Under the pieces are notes generated by a model. The model ran no database searches, was not told where the DNA came from, and saw only the letters and a list, made by a program, of their open reading frames with translations. From positions 1-38,169 of the forward strand of contig JADLHO010000043.1 of the NCBI GenBank assembly GCA_020848735.1: a stretch of 38,169 nt of DNA, written 5' to 3'. The DNA is from Planctomycetota bacterium (GTDB lineage: Bacteria; Planctomycetota; UBA1135; UBA2386). Of this stretch, positions 1 through 7,889 are shown piece by piece (positions within the stretch are counted from its first letter, which is position 1; each line of letters starts with the position of its first letter). The position numbers and the translations under genes are program-made.

Positions 1-913
1 GGAGGTCGCCGCGGGTGAGCGGCGGCGAGGCGACGTCGTAGGGGACCGAGCTCGAGTCGGGCAGGTCGAGGGTCACGCGGAGCTGCGGCGCGGGCCAGCC
101 GTGCTCGATGCGGATGGTGCAGGGACCCGTCCGCAGGACGAGCGAGCTGGGTTCGGTGGACGGTGCGTGGCCGTCGCGGACGCTCTCCTCGCGGACCTTG
201 GCGCCGAGCTTCTGCTGCAGCCACTGCGCGAGCGAGCACACCGCGGCGCGGGTGCCGGCGGCATCGGCGTGGCGGATGGTGACCTCGACCGGCTGGCCCG
301 GGCGCCAGGGGACGTGCTCGAAGGCCTCGGCGAGGGTCTGGCGCCAGGGCCGCATGCGCAACGCGGTGAGGTCGACGGCGCGCAGGCCGAGCGCGGTCAT
401 GCGCCGCGTGTCGGCCGCGGGGTCGGCGAAGAGGGTCGAGTCGTAGACCACCTGATCGGCGAGCGAACCGAGCGCGTGGAGCAGACGTGCGTCCTCGGGC
501 ATCGCGGTCGCCCAGAAGAACTGCGTCGGCAGGTCGTCGAGCAGCAGCGGTCGCACGAGGCTCGCGATGCGGCGCTGCTCGCTGCGACTCGCGCGCAGGG
601 TGACGCGCTCCAGCAGCACGCGGCGCGACTTGCGACCGACGGCGACGTGCGTGCCGAAGCTCGCTTCCAGTGGCTGCTCGACTCCCGACAGGAGCACGAG
701 GAACGCGAGGCAAGGGCTCGAGCGGAACAGGCGCTGCAAGGCGCTGCGCAGGAGGGCCTCGTCTTCCACGGGCGCGACGGCGACGAGGTTCATCGTCGTC
801 GTGCGCGAGAGCGGGCGTTCGTCGTCGCGCGAGACCTGCTGCCAACTGCGGCGGACGTGCTGTTCGAGTTCGGTCGGTGGGATCGCGAACTCGGTCTCGA
901 CGATGTCCTGCAT
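1..913 (-). CDS. opcA: Glucose-6-phosphate dehydrogenase assembly protein OpcA (3' end beyond window)
   Basis: OpcA binds and activates glucose-6-phosphate dehydrogenase, helping it form active oligomers in the oxidative pentose phosphate pathway of the cytoplasm. I translated the minus strand from the ATG at 913; it stays open for 304 codons to the left edge, so the C-terminus is missing. Family signatures visible are RTTTMNLV at about residues 38-44, the segment IASLVRPLLLDDLPTQFFW at 116-134, and a DLTALRMRPWRQ block near 181-192. A central alpha/beta region is followed by a C-terminal beta domain that is cut off. zwf lies just to the right on the same strand, with a universal stress gene on the opposite strand between them. 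A TATCGT box at 1017-1022 could be its -10 element, giving a leader of about 100 bases. No clear ribosome binding site is seen. OpcA is best known from cyanobacteria and actinobacteria. The identification is strong because of the motifs and the zwf neighbour. Confidence 0.88.
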   Translation of the reverse strand, partial: MQDIVETEFAIPPTELEQHVRRSWQQVSRDDERPLSRTTTMNLVAVAPVEDEALLRSALQRLFRSSPCLAFLVLLSGVEQPLEASFGTHVAVGRKSRRVLLERVTLRASRSEQRRIASLVRPLLLDDLPTQFFWATAMPEDARLLHALGSLADQVVYDSTLFADPAADTRRMTALGLRAVDLTALRMRPWRQTLAEAFEHVPWRPGQPVEVTIRHADAAGTRAAVCSLAQWLQQKLGAKVREESVRDGHAPSTEPSSLVLRTGPCTIRIEHGWPAPQLRVTLDLPDSSSVPYDVASPPLTRGDL

Positions 914-1016
914 GGGTGGTGGGAGGCGCCGGCGCAGGCGATCGATCGCGGACGGCCTGCGTCGGAAGCGGAGCCGCGCGACGAGGGGTGCGGTCGCGCG
1001 AGTCGGTGGCCGAAAG

Positions 1017-1022
1017 ACGATA
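1017..1022 (-). promoter_or_regulatory. Candidate -10 box of opcA (TATCGT)
   Basis: Reading the minus strand, GCTATCGT lies in the gap upstream of opcA and matches the (G)(C/T)TANNNT pattern seen before several other genes here. It would give a leader of about 100 bases. No convincing -35 element is visible, so this rests only on the repeated pattern. Confidence 0.3.
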
Positions 1023-1074
1023 GCAAGCGCTGCCTCGCGGGTCGCGTCGGCCTTTCTCGGCGAGACCTCGGGCT

Positions 1075-1080
1075 TAGACT
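1075..1080 (+). promoter_or_regulatory. Candidate -10 box of the universal stress gene (TAGACT)
   Basis: TAGACT ends 9 bases before the ATG at 1090. That is the distance expected if transcription starts at or next to the start codon, so the mRNA would be leaderless. The same hexamer stands 10 bases before the gene starting at 30120. No -35 consensus is obvious. Confidence 0.42.
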
Positions 1081-1089
1081 GCGCCGGAC

Positions 1090-1536
1090 ATGGGCCAAGC
1101 CATCCAGCACATCCTCGTCACGACCGATCTCTCGGAGGAGTCGACGCGCGCGTTCCCGACGGCGGTCCAGTTCGCCTCGGCGCTCGGTGCTCGGATCACG
1201 GTCCTCTACGTGTTGCCGGCGATGGACGTGAATCCCATCAGCTCGCCCTTCGTCTCGCCGATCCGGCCGCCCTCCGACGAAGAGCTGCTGCGCCTCGCCG
1301 ACGCCGACCTCCAGGCGCTGCGGCCCAAGTTCCCCGGGGTGAAGCTCGAGTTCGCGTCGCGCGTCGCGTCGGACATCGCCGCGGAGGTCGAGCGCTTCGC
1401 CGCGGGCAGCGGGGCCGACCTGATCGTCCTCGCCTCGCATGGCCGGACCGGCTTGCGCCGGATCGTCATGGGCAGCATCGCCGAGCAGATCCTGCGCCAC
1501 GCGACGCGGCCGGTGCTGATCGTCCCGCTGCGCTGA
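1090..1536 (+). CDS. Universal stress protein (UspA family, ATP-binding type)
   Basis: A single-domain UspA-fold protein of 148 residues, the usual size. These cytoplasmic proteins dimerise and, in the ATP-binding subgroup, bind ATP and modulate stress survival. The N-terminus HILVTTDLSEES is the typical first strand with the Asp that contacts nucleotide. The C-terminal ASHGRTGLRRIVMGSIAEQI carries the GxxG...GS phosphate-binding loop, and the last strand is PVLIVPLR. The ATG at 1090 is preceded by a TAGACT box 9 bases upstream, which suits a leaderless transcript. The gene lies between zwf and opcA but on the opposite strand, so it is a separate transcription unit. Its position in a redox/NADPH locus suggests a stress link, but that is inference. 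Confidence 0.93.
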   Translation: MGQAIQHILVTTDLSEESTRAFPTAVQFASALGARITVLYVLPAMDVNPISSPFVSPIRPPSDEELLRLADADLQALRPKFPGVKLEFASRVASDIAAEVERFAAGSGADLIVLASHGRTGLRRIVMGSIAEQILRHATRPVLIVPLR

Positions 1537-1587
1537 GGGAGTCCTGGCGGCGTGCCGCGTGAAGCGCGGAGTCCGCCGAGGAGCCGG

Positions 1588-3102
1588 TCACGGCCGGCGC
1601 CAGCTCCGACCCTCGCCCAGCAGGGCGTCCGCGGAGTCCGGCCCCCAGGTTCCGGCCTCGTAGGCGCTCGGCTCCGCGTCCGCCGCCGCCCAGCCGGCCA
1701 CGATCGAGTCGACGATGCGCCAGGCCTCTTCGACCTCGTCGCGTCGGGCGAACAGCGTCGTGTCGCCGAGCATCGCGTCGAGCAGCAGGCGCTCGTAGGC
1801 GTCGGCCGTCTGCGAGCCGAAGGCCGAGCCGTAGCTGAAGTCCATGCGCACGCCGCGGATCTTGAAGTCGGGGCCGGGCACCTTGGCGCCGAAGCGCAGG
1901 CTGATCCCCTCGTCCGGCTGCACGCGGATCAGCAGCACGTTCGATTCGAGGTTGCGGCGGTGCACGTTGCCGTAGAGCAGGTGCGGCGGGCGCTTGAAGT
2001 GGATCGCGACCTCCGTGACGCGGCGTGCGAGGCGTTTGCCGGCGCGCAGGAAGAACGGCGTGTTCGCCCAGCGCCAGTTGTCGATCTGCAGGCGGATCGC
2101 CGCATAGGTCTCCGTGCGTGACTCCGGCGCGACATCGGGTTCCTCCCGATAACCGGGCACCTCGCGACCCTGCACGAACCCGCGCGCGTACTGGCCGCGC
2201 ACGGTGCGCTGGGCGACGAGCTCCGGCGACAGCGAGCGCACGGCCCGCAGCACCTTGACCTTCTCGTCGCGGATCGAGTTCGCGTCGCTGCTGACCGGCG
2301 GCTCCATCGCCACGAGCGTCATCACCTGGAGCAGGTGGTTCTGGATCATGTCGCGGATGATCCCGCTCTCCTCGAAGTACCTGCCGCGTCCCTCGATGCC
2401 GATCGACTCGGCGACGGTGATCTGGACGTGGTCGATGAACTTCTCGTTCCAGAGCGGCTCGAAGATCCCGTTGGCGAACCGCAGCGCGACGATGTTCTGG
2501 ACCGTCTCCTTCCCGAGGTAATGGTCGATGCGGAAGACCTGGTGCTCGCGGAAGCCGCGGCCGACCTGGCGATTGAGCGCGTGCGCCGACGCGAGGTCGT
2601 GACCGAAGGGCTTCTCGACGATGACGCGCGCGAAGGTGTTCTCCCGCTCGGCCGAGAGCCCGCTGGCCTCCAGGTGGCCGAGGATCGACGCATAGCTGCT
2701 CGGCGGCGTGGCGAGGTAGAAGACCCGGTTGCCGGCGGTGCCGCGCTCCGCGTCGAGCTGCTCGAGCCGTGCCTTGAGCCGGGCGAAGGACTCCTCGTCG
2801 TCGAAGGTGCCCTGCAAGAACTCGAAGTTGCGCGCGTGCTGGGTGAACGCCGTGGCCGCCTCGTCACCGCCGTGCTGTGCGATCGCCTCGGCGAGGCCGC
2901 GGCGGAAGTCCTCGTTCGACCAGGGGCGTCGGGCGAAGCCGATCACCGAGAAGCCCGGCGGCAGGAGTCCGTCGTGCGCGAGGCGCATCAGCGACGGGAC
3001 GAGCTTGCGGTGCGTGAGGTCACCGGTGGCGCCGAAGATCACGAGCACGCAATTGCGCGGACGGCGCGTCGAGGTGAGTTCGTCGGCGAGGGGGTTGGCC
3101 AT
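1588..3102 (-). CDS. zwf: Glucose-6-phosphate 1-dehydrogenase
   Basis: Oxidises glucose 6-phosphate to 6-phosphogluconolactone with NADP reduction, the entry step of the oxidative pentose phosphate pathway. The 504-residue product has the normal length. The Rossmann NADP loop is GATGDLTHRKL at residues 24-34, IVEKPFGHDL follows at 161-170, and the substrate-binding active-site signature RIDHYLGKE is at 191-199. The C-terminal half has the conserved RGRYFEESGIIRDMIQNHLL segment. The frame stays open upstream, but the ATG at 3102 gives the family-like N-terminus, and a TATCCT box ends 12 bases before it. The reading frame ends at 1588. Downstream on the same strand, beyond the universal stress gene, is opcA, whose product should activate this enzyme. 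Confidence 0.97.
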   Translation of the reverse strand: MANPLADELTSTRRPRNCVLVIFGATGDLTHRKLVPSLMRLAHDGLLPPGFSVIGFARRPWSNEDFRRGLAEAIAQHGGDEAATAFTQHARNFEFLQGTFDDEESFARLKARLEQLDAERGTAGNRVFYLATPPSSYASILGHLEASGLSAERENTFARVIVEKPFGHDLASAHALNRQVGRGFREHQVFRIDHYLGKETVQNIVALRFANGIFEPLWNEKFIDHVQITVAESIGIEGRGRYFEESGIIRDMIQNHLLQVMTLVAMEPPVSSDANSIRDEKVKVLRAVRSLSPELVAQRTVRGQYARGFVQGREVPGYREEPDVAPESRTETYAAIRLQIDNWRWANTPFFLRAGKRLARRVTEVAIHFKRPPHLLYGNVHRRNLESNVLLIRVQPDEGISLRFGAKVPGPDFKIRGVRMDFSYGSAFGSQTADAYERLLLDAMLGDTTLFARRDEVEEAWRIVDSIVAGWAAADAEPSAYEAGTWGPDSADALLGEGRSWRRP

Positions 3103-3114
3103 CGAGGGGCCGAG

Positions 3115-3120
3115 AGGATA
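3115..3120 (-). promoter_or_regulatory. Candidate -10 box of zwf (TATCCT)
   Basis: On the minus strand GCTATCCT stands 12 bases before the zwf ATG, consistent with a leaderless or nearly leaderless transcript. The divergent channel gene has its own box at 3166-3171, so the two promoters sit about 50 bases apart back to back and could influence each other. Confidence 0.42.
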
Positions 3121-3165
3121 GCGCGCCGGCGCGCGCGACGAAGCGAGCCGGGGAGGCGTGCCGGT

Positions 3166-3171
3166 TAGCAT
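3166..3171 (+). promoter_or_regulatory. Candidate -10 box of the TMEM175-family gene (TAGCAT)
   Basis: GTTAGCAT ends 10 bases before the ATG at 3182. This box decides the start. The alternative GTG at 3158 would lie upstream of the likely transcription start, so the ATG is preferred. Confidence 0.4.
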
Positions 3172-3181
3172 CCGCGCGCCG

Positions 3182-3904
3182 ATGCACCCCGAACCCGAAC
3201 GCGGCCCGGAGACCGACTTCCGCTGGCGGGGCCGCGACGTCACCCGCCTCGAGGCGGTCAGCGACGCCGTCTTCGCTCTCGCGCTGACCCTCGTCATGCT
3301 CGCCGACGGCGTGCCTTCGAAGCTCAGCCAGCTGCGCGCCGTGTTCGAGCAGATCCTGCCGCTTGCGATCAGCTTCACGATCGTCGGGATGATCTGGCAC
3401 GCGCACTACCTCTTCTTCCGGCGCTATGGACTGCGCGACGGCTGGAGTGCGTTCCTCAACGGCGTGCTGATGTTCCTCGTGCTGCTCTTCGCATATCCGA
3501 TGAAGTTGCTCTTCGGAATGCTGAGCGAGGCGCTCTTCGGCTTCGGGTCCCGCGTGCCGATCCGCGAGATCTTCGACGCCGAGTTCCCGCTGCTCATCGT
3601 CTACAGCCTCGGCTTCGCCGCGATCTACCTCGTCATCGCGTTGCTCTACCGCCACGCCTGGGCGCAGCGCGACCGCCTCGCCCTCGACGAGTTCGAGCGC
3701 GCGATCACGCGGCAGTACCACCAGTCCTCGTGGATCCTCGCCGGCTTCGGAATCGTCTCCGCGACTCTCGCCGCGCTCCTGCCGGACCGGCTGCAGGGGA
3801 TCGCCGGCTGGCTCTACTTCGGGATCGGGCCGGCGATGGGGCTGCACGCCTGGCGTTGGGGCGTGCGCCGCGCCCGTCTCCGGGCGGCGCTCACCACAGT
3901 CTGA
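3182..3904 (+). CDS. TMEM175-family (DUF1211) potassium channel-like membrane protein
   Basis: A 240-residue integral membrane protein with about six hydrophobic segments. Bacterial TMEM175 proteins assemble as tetramers and conduct potassium. The diagnostic first helix carries RLEAVSDAVFALALTLV, matching the family RxxxFSD motif except that Phe is replaced by Val. The second helix, with MIWHAHYLFFRRY, also fits the family pattern. The ATG at 3182 is preferred over the in-frame GTG at 3158 because a TAGCAT box lies 10 bases before the ATG. The gene diverges from zwf and converges on the 89-residue membrane protein gene, overlapping its 3' end by 14 bases (3891-3904). Family assignment is good; ion selectivity with the altered motif is unknown. 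Confidence 0.83.
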   Translation: MHPEPERGPETDFRWRGRDVTRLEAVSDAVFALALTLVMLADGVPSKLSQLRAVFEQILPLAISFTIVGMIWHAHYLFFRRYGLRDGWSAFLNGVLMFLVLLFAYPMKLLFGMLSEALFGFGSRVPIREIFDAEFPLLIVYSLGFAAIYLVIALLYRHAWAQRDRLALDEFERAITRQYHQSSWILAGFGIVSATLAALLPDRLQGIAGWLYFGIGPAMGLHAWRWGVRRARLRAALTTV

Positions 3905-4160
3905 ACATGAACCCCGCGGCAAGCATGGCGACCGCGGGGAGCAGGAGCGCCAGGGCATTGGCGAGGGGGCGGCCCGCGCCGGTGCGGGGCTGCACGACGA
4001 GCCACGCGGCCGTGGCCAGCACCGCGACGGCGAACCAGGGGTGGCCCTTCGGCCAAGTGTCGGCACGCAGCGCGCGCGCATAGACCACCGCGAGCAGGAC
4101 GAGTGCGCCCAGGGCGAGCAGGTACGAGGCGCGTTCCCGCGCGCGGTCGAGCTTGCTCAC
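3891..4160 (-). CDS. Small three-helix membrane protein coupled to nadA
   Basis: An 89-residue protein not recognised as any named family. It starts at a GTG (4158-4160) that overlaps the nadA stop codon in a GTGA arrangement, so translation is very probably coupled to nadA. After a short basic N-terminus ([10 protein letters not shown]) there are three hydrophobic stretches at about residues 12-29, 41-56 and 68-86, separated by short polar loops, which indicates an inner-membrane protein. The 3' end overlaps the convergent TMEM175-family gene by 14 bases. It has no cysteines or obvious binding motif. A role in NAD precursor handling is possible only by association. The coupling and hydrophobic pattern make it a real gene. 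Confidence 0.72.
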   Translation of the reverse strand: MSKLDRARERASYLLALGALVLLAVVYARALRADTWPKGHPWFAVAVLATAAWLVVQPRTGAGRPLANALALLLPAVAMLAAGFMFRLW

Positions 4161-5116
4161 TTCGAGGCCGCGAGCATGCGCAGCAGGGGGATCTCGGCGC
4201 GTCGGCGAAGGTCTTCGTCGAGTTCGATGCGGGGCGCGAGGTCGCGCAGGGCCAGGTAGACCTTCTCGAGCGTGTTGAGCTTCATGTAGGGGCACTGGCT
4301 GCACGCGCTGCAGCCGCCCTTGTTCTCGACCGGCGCCTCGATCAGCGTCTTGCCCGGCGCCGCCTGATGCATCGTGTGGAGGATGCCGCTCTCGGTGCCG
4401 ACGATGAACTCGTCGTGCTCGCTGTCGCGCACGTATTCGAGGAGGCGCCGCGTGCTGCCCACGAACTGCGCGTGGCGCAGGACCGCGGGCTCGCACTCGG
4501 GATGCGCGATGAAGAGCGCGCGCGGGTGACGGGTCTTGAGCTCGACGATGCGCCGCTCGCTGAAGGTCACGTGCACCATGCAGGTGCCGGGCCAGAGGTC
4601 CATGGGGCGTCCGGTCTTCTGCATGAGCCAGCGACCGAGGTTCTGGTCGGGCGCGAAGAGGATCGGGCGATCCGCGGGCACCGAGCGGATGATCTTCTCG
4701 GCGTTGCTGGACGTGCAGATCACGTCGGACTCGGCCTTCGTCGCCGCGCTGCAGTTGATGTAGGAGACGACGTAGTGCTGCGGGTGCTTCGCCTTCCACG
4801 CGCGCAGCGCGTCGGCAGGGCAGGAGTCGGCGAGCGAGCAGCCGGCGTCCTTGTCGGGCAGGATGACCGTCTTCTGCGGGTTGAGGATCTTCGCGGTCTC
4901 CGCCATGAAATGGACGCCGCAGAAGAGGATCACCTCGGCATCGCGCTCGGCCTGCGCGGCGCGCGCGAGGTCGAGCGAGTCCCCGAGGTGGTCGGCGAGG
5001 TCCTGGATCTCGGCGTCCTGGTAGTAGTGCGCGAGGATCACCGCACGGCGCGCACGCTTGAGCCGATCGATCTCGGCGAAGAGATCGAGGGCGGGGTCGA
5101 TCGTGGTCGGGTTCAT
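4157..5116 (-). CDS. nadA: Quinolinate synthase (iron-sulfur enzyme)
   Basis: Condenses iminoaspartate with dihydroxyacetone phosphate to quinolinate in de novo NAD synthesis, using a [4Fe-4S] cluster. The 319-residue product has normal length. Visible family segments include [21 protein letters not shown] near residues 27-47, AGCSLADSC at 91-99, GTCMVH at 177-182 and [10 protein letters not shown] at 269-278. The cluster-binding Cys are probably C93, C179 and C275, whose spacing (86 and 96) is like that of E. coli NadA. The frame is open far upstream to 5530, but that part is an antisense shadow of the neighbour; the ATG at 5116 gives the expected N-terminus. The stop overlaps the start of the small membrane protein gene by 4 bases. 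nadB and nadC are not in this window. Confidence 0.96.
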   Translation of the reverse strand: MNPTTIDPALDLFAEIDRLKRARRAVILAHYYQDAEIQDLADHLGDSLDLARAAQAERDAEVILFCGVHFMAETAKILNPQKTVILPDKDAGCSLADSCPADALRAWKAKHPQHYVVSYINCSAATKAESDVICTSSNAEKIIRSVPADRPILFAPDQNLGRWLMQKTGRPMDLWPGTCMVHVTFSERRIVELKTRHPRALFIAHPECEPAVLRHAQFVGSTRRLLEYVRDSEHDEFIVGTESGILHTMHQAAPGKTLIEAPVENKGGCSACSQCPYMKLNTLEKVYLALRDLAPRIELDEDLRRRAEIPLLRMLAASK

Positions 5117-5198
5117 CCGGGCGGGGTCCGCATCCCGCGGCTTCGCGGGCGGAGCATCTTCGGCCGCGGGTGTGCGCACGCCAAGGGCCGCGTCGGGC

Positions 5199-6380
5199 TC
5201 AGCTCGCGGGGTCGCTGCGGCGTGTGCGGAGGCGACCGTCGCGACCGTGCCGGAACTCGAGACCGGATGCCTCGTGCACCCGCAGGGCCGCGGTCGAACG
5301 GAACGCCTCGTGCCGGACGAAGCTGCGGATGACGACGCGCAGCGCCTCGGGCACCGCGGCCATGGGACCGCGCGGATCGAGCGTCGGTTGCGCGAGCGCG
5401 GCGTCGAAGATGCGGGCGATCGCCGGAGCGAGCTCGTCGATCGTCGTGGGTTCCCCCTGCACGCAGCGCCAGAACGCGTCGAGCTGGGCCTTGTCGAGCA
5501 AGGGCTCCATGCGGCGGTGCACCTGGGCATCGATGAACTCCGCCAGGGTCACCGGCGAGAGGATCACGAGCGTCTCCCGGTTGCGGATGTCGGCGATGCG
5601 GAGTTCGTGCACCCGCGGCAGGCGCGTCGCCTTCACCTGCACGCGCGCGCCGCGCACGCGCTCGAGACCCGGATAGCGCACGCGCAGGTCCGTCTTCTGA
5701 CAGAAGTCCTCCGCGAGCCGCGCGGGTTCCGCGTGGTGATCGATCTCGTCGAGCACGTCGAGCATGAGCTGCTCGAAGCGGCGGTCCGCGTGTCCCGGCA
5801 CCAGCAGGACCTCGGGCAGCGGACGTCGCCGCAGCACGTCGGCGAGATCCACGAGGTCGCGCGCGAAGCGCCGCACGCTGCGGCGCACGGCCCGTCGCGC
5901 GAGCTCGTCGCTCGCGTCGAGATCGTCCTCGTGGACGAAGCCGAGCCCCCAGAAGCGCCGCGCGGTGACCTGATCGAGCCGCTGCACGATGACGTCGTCG
6001 CCGTCGACCGCGGTCTCGAGGGCCGGACGACGCTGCCAGAGCGAGCCCCGCGCACGACCCCACTTGCGGACGACGAAGGCCTCGCAGCGCAGTTGATCGA
6101 GCAGTGCGTGCACGACCTCGCGACGCTTCTCGCGCGTGTCGTCGTGCACCGGAGGCTTGCGCTTGGCGAGCGACCGGTACGCCGCGCAGAGCTCGGGTCC
6201 GATCAGCTCGACCATGCCGGGTTCATCGAGCGTCGCGCGCAGCGAGCCGGACCACTGCGACTCTTCGAGTGCGAGCACCGCGCGACGCAGCTCGCGCCAA
6301 TACGCATCGAGCTCAAAGGCACCGCAGTCCGGCCAGCGCGACGGGCGGCGGGCCGGGTCGAACTCGGGCTGTCGGATCAC
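5199..6380 (-). CDS. Conserved-looking protein of unknown function, 393 residues
   Basis: I do not recognise the family. The product is soluble, Arg-rich, without a signal peptide or membrane helix, and looks like a mixed alpha/beta cytoplasmic protein. Regions with the variation of real coding sequence include [20 protein letters not shown] around residues 183-202 and [19 protein letters not shown] near 250-268, followed by helical segments ([20 protein letters not shown]). The start is a GTG at 6380; no better in-frame start is seen. A TATCCT box at 6457-6462 could promote it with a leader of about 75 bases. nadA begins 82 bases after its stop on the same strand, so the two may share a transcript. 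It has no Cys cluster or nucleotide-binding loop that I can name. Confidence 0.68.
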   Translation of the reverse strand: MIRQPEFDPARRPSRWPDCGAFELDAYWRELRRAVLALEESQWSGSLRATLDEPGMVELIGPELCAAYRSLAKRKPPVHDDTREKRREVVHALLDQLRCEAFVVRKWGRARGSLWQRRPALETAVDGDDVIVQRLDQVTARRFWGLGFVHEDDLDASDELARRAVRRSVRRFARDLVDLADVLRRRPLPEVLLVPGHADRRFEQLMLDVLDEIDHHAEPARLAEDFCQKTDLRVRYPGLERVRGARVQVKATRLPRVHELRIADIRNRETLVILSPVTLAEFIDAQVHRRMEPLLDKAQLDAFWRCVQGEPTTIDELAPAIARIFDAALAQPTLDPRGPMAAVPEALRVVIRSFVRHEAFRSTAALRVHEASGLEFRHGRDGRLRTRRSDPAS

Positions 6381-6456
6381 GGCTGACCCCGTGTCGTGGA
6401 CGAGAGAGACCGAGGCCTTGGCGCCCAGACCGCAGGGCGGAGGCTCGGGTCGGCCG

Positions 6457-6462
6457 AGGATA
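6457..6462 (-). promoter_or_regulatory. Candidate -10 box (TATCCT) upstream of the 393-residue protein gene
   Basis: The minus-strand octamer GCTATCCT is identical to the one before zwf. It lies in the 105-base gap after the pseudoprotease gene and would give the downstream gene a leader of about 75 bases. There is no clear -35 element. Confidence 0.3.
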
Positions 6463-6485
6463 GCGAGGGAGCGCGGCGCCGGGCC

Positions 6486-7889
6486 TCAGCGCTTTCCCGG
6501 CTCGTCGGGCTTCGGCGCCGGGTCGCCGTCCCAGGGGAGCTGGGCCGACTCCTCGCTCCGCGTCTGCTCCTCGCGTTCGGCGGCCGGCACCGCCGCCAGG
6601 GTCACGGCGATGCTCTGCGGCTCGCCGTCGCCGCGCCTGGTCGTGATCTGGACCGTCTCCCCGGCGAGGCGGGAGCCGATCAGGGTCTGGAGGTGGAACG
6701 AGTTGCGCACCGGCACCCCGTCGACGGCGGCGATCAGGTCGCCGCGGAGCCAACCGAGCCTGGCGGCGGGACTGCGCGGGGCGAGGCCGGCGAGCTTCGC
6801 GCCGGGCCCCATGAAGGCGGGATCGACGGCGACGCCGAGCCAGGCCCGGTGCAGCGTCTCGCCGCGCTTCAGCCGTTCGAGCAGCGGGCCGATGTCCGCC
6901 AGCGTCGTCGCGAAGCCGATCCCCGAGTCGTGCCAGTCCAGTCCCGCGTTGCGCCCCGAGGGGGAGAGCGGGACGGCCAGCCCCAGGACGCGGCCGAGCG
7001 CATCGACGACGGGCCCGCCGTAGTTGGCCGGCGAGGTGTTGGCGTCGATCTGCAGTGCGCGGCCGAAGATGCGGCCGGCGGCCGAGACGATGCCCATGTG
7101 GATCGTCGGTCGCCCGCTCGCCGCGAAGGTGCGGCCGAGCACGAAGGCCCATTGGCCGACGGCGACCTCGTCGGGTGCCGCCAGCGTCGGGACGGGCAGG
7201 TCCGTGGCCTCGATCTTGATGAGCGCGATGCCGCGGCTCGTGTCCTCACCCGCCCGGCGTGCGGTGAAGGCACGGCCGTCCGGGAGGGTCACGAGGATCG
7301 TCGAGGGGTCGAAGTTCAGCGCGAAGCGCGAGGTGAGGATCCAGCCGTCGCTGCTCAGCACGATCCCGGTGGAGGCCCCCTGGGCCTGGAGGAAGCCGGG
7401 CTGGACGAGGGGGCCGAGGCCCTTCTTCTCCTTCGCCTCCTTCACCTTCTCGGGGTCGTAGCTGCCGACCTGGTACTTGCGGCAGAGGCGGTCGAGTTCC
7501 TTGTCGCCGAGCAGGCGCAGGTCCTCGGCCTCGAAGGCCGTGCCTTCCGGCTTCGGCGGCAGTCCGAGCCCGGTCCAGAGCTCCGCGAGCTCGAAGGGGT
7601 CGAGCTTCGCGAAGAGCGCGGCGAGCACCTCCTTGTCGAGCTTGCTCGGTTCGACGGAGCCGATGCGATCGCCGCCGCCGTCGTCGGCGAGCACGCGACG
7701 CGTGCCGCCGAAGGTCTCGATGCGCACGAGGCTCGGCGCGAGTCGGTCGGCGAGCATCGCCACGACCGCCTCGAGGTCGAGCAGCCCGTCGTCCTGGAGC
7801 TCGCGCACCGGCGTCGTCGCAGGGTCCTGCGCGGCGAGGCCGACGGCGCACGCGAGCGCGGCGGCGAACACGAGGGAACGGGTCGTCAT
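6486..7889 (-). CDS. Exported trypsin-fold/PDZ pseudoprotease with a helical insert
   Basis: A 467-residue protein with signal peptide (MTTRSLVFAAALACAVGLAAQ), an HtrA-type trypsin fold and one PDZ domain at about 345-430. All three catalytic positions are lost. The segment equivalent to ATNFHCV reads LTSRFAL with Phe189 for His. SDLAV reads RGIAL with Gly220 for Asp. NPGNSGG reads SPANYGG with Tyr290 for Ser. Strand and loop patterns around these sites are otherwise retained, including GIVLSSDGWIL and GGPVVDALGRVLGL. An extra charged, mostly helical stretch at about 62-165 interrupts the start of the protease domain, with DPEKVKEAKEKK near 145-156. It is the last gene of the operon; its ATG overlaps the previous stop by 4 bases. 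It probably acts in the periplasm as a binding or regulatory subunit, which is inference. Confidence 0.86.
   Translation of the reverse strand: MTTRSLVFAAALACAVGLAAQDPATTPVRELQDDGLLDLEAVVAMLADRLAPSLVRIETFGGTRRVLADDGGGDRIGSVEPSKLDKEVLAALFAKLDPFELAELWTGLGLPPKPEGTAFEAEDLRLLGDKELDRLCRKYQVGSYDPEKVKEAKEKKGLGPLVQPGFLQAQGASTGIVLSSDGWILTSRFALNFDPSTILVTLPDGRAFTARRAGEDTSRGIALIKIEATDLPVPTLAAPDEVAVGQWAFVLGRTFAASGRPTIHMGIVSAAGRIFGRALQIDANTSPANYGGPVVDALGRVLGLAVPLSPSGRNAGLDWHDSGIGFATTLADIGPLLERLKRGETLHRAWLGVAVDPAFMGPGAKLAGLAPRSPAARLGWLRGDLIAAVDGVPVRNSFHLQTLIGSRLAGETVQITTRRGDGEPQSIAVTLAAVPAAEREEQTRSEESAQLPWDGDPAPKPDEPGKR

Noticed and set aside
101..1231. A 376-codon open frame on the plus strand over opcA
   Set aside because: The minus strand gives recognisable OpcA motifs; the plus frame gives none and runs into the universal stress gene out of frame.
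3158..3181. GTG start 8 codons upstream for the TMEM175-family gene
   Set aside because: A TAGCAT box at 3166-3171 lies between it and the ATG, and the GGAGG before the GTG is too close to act as a ribosome binding site.
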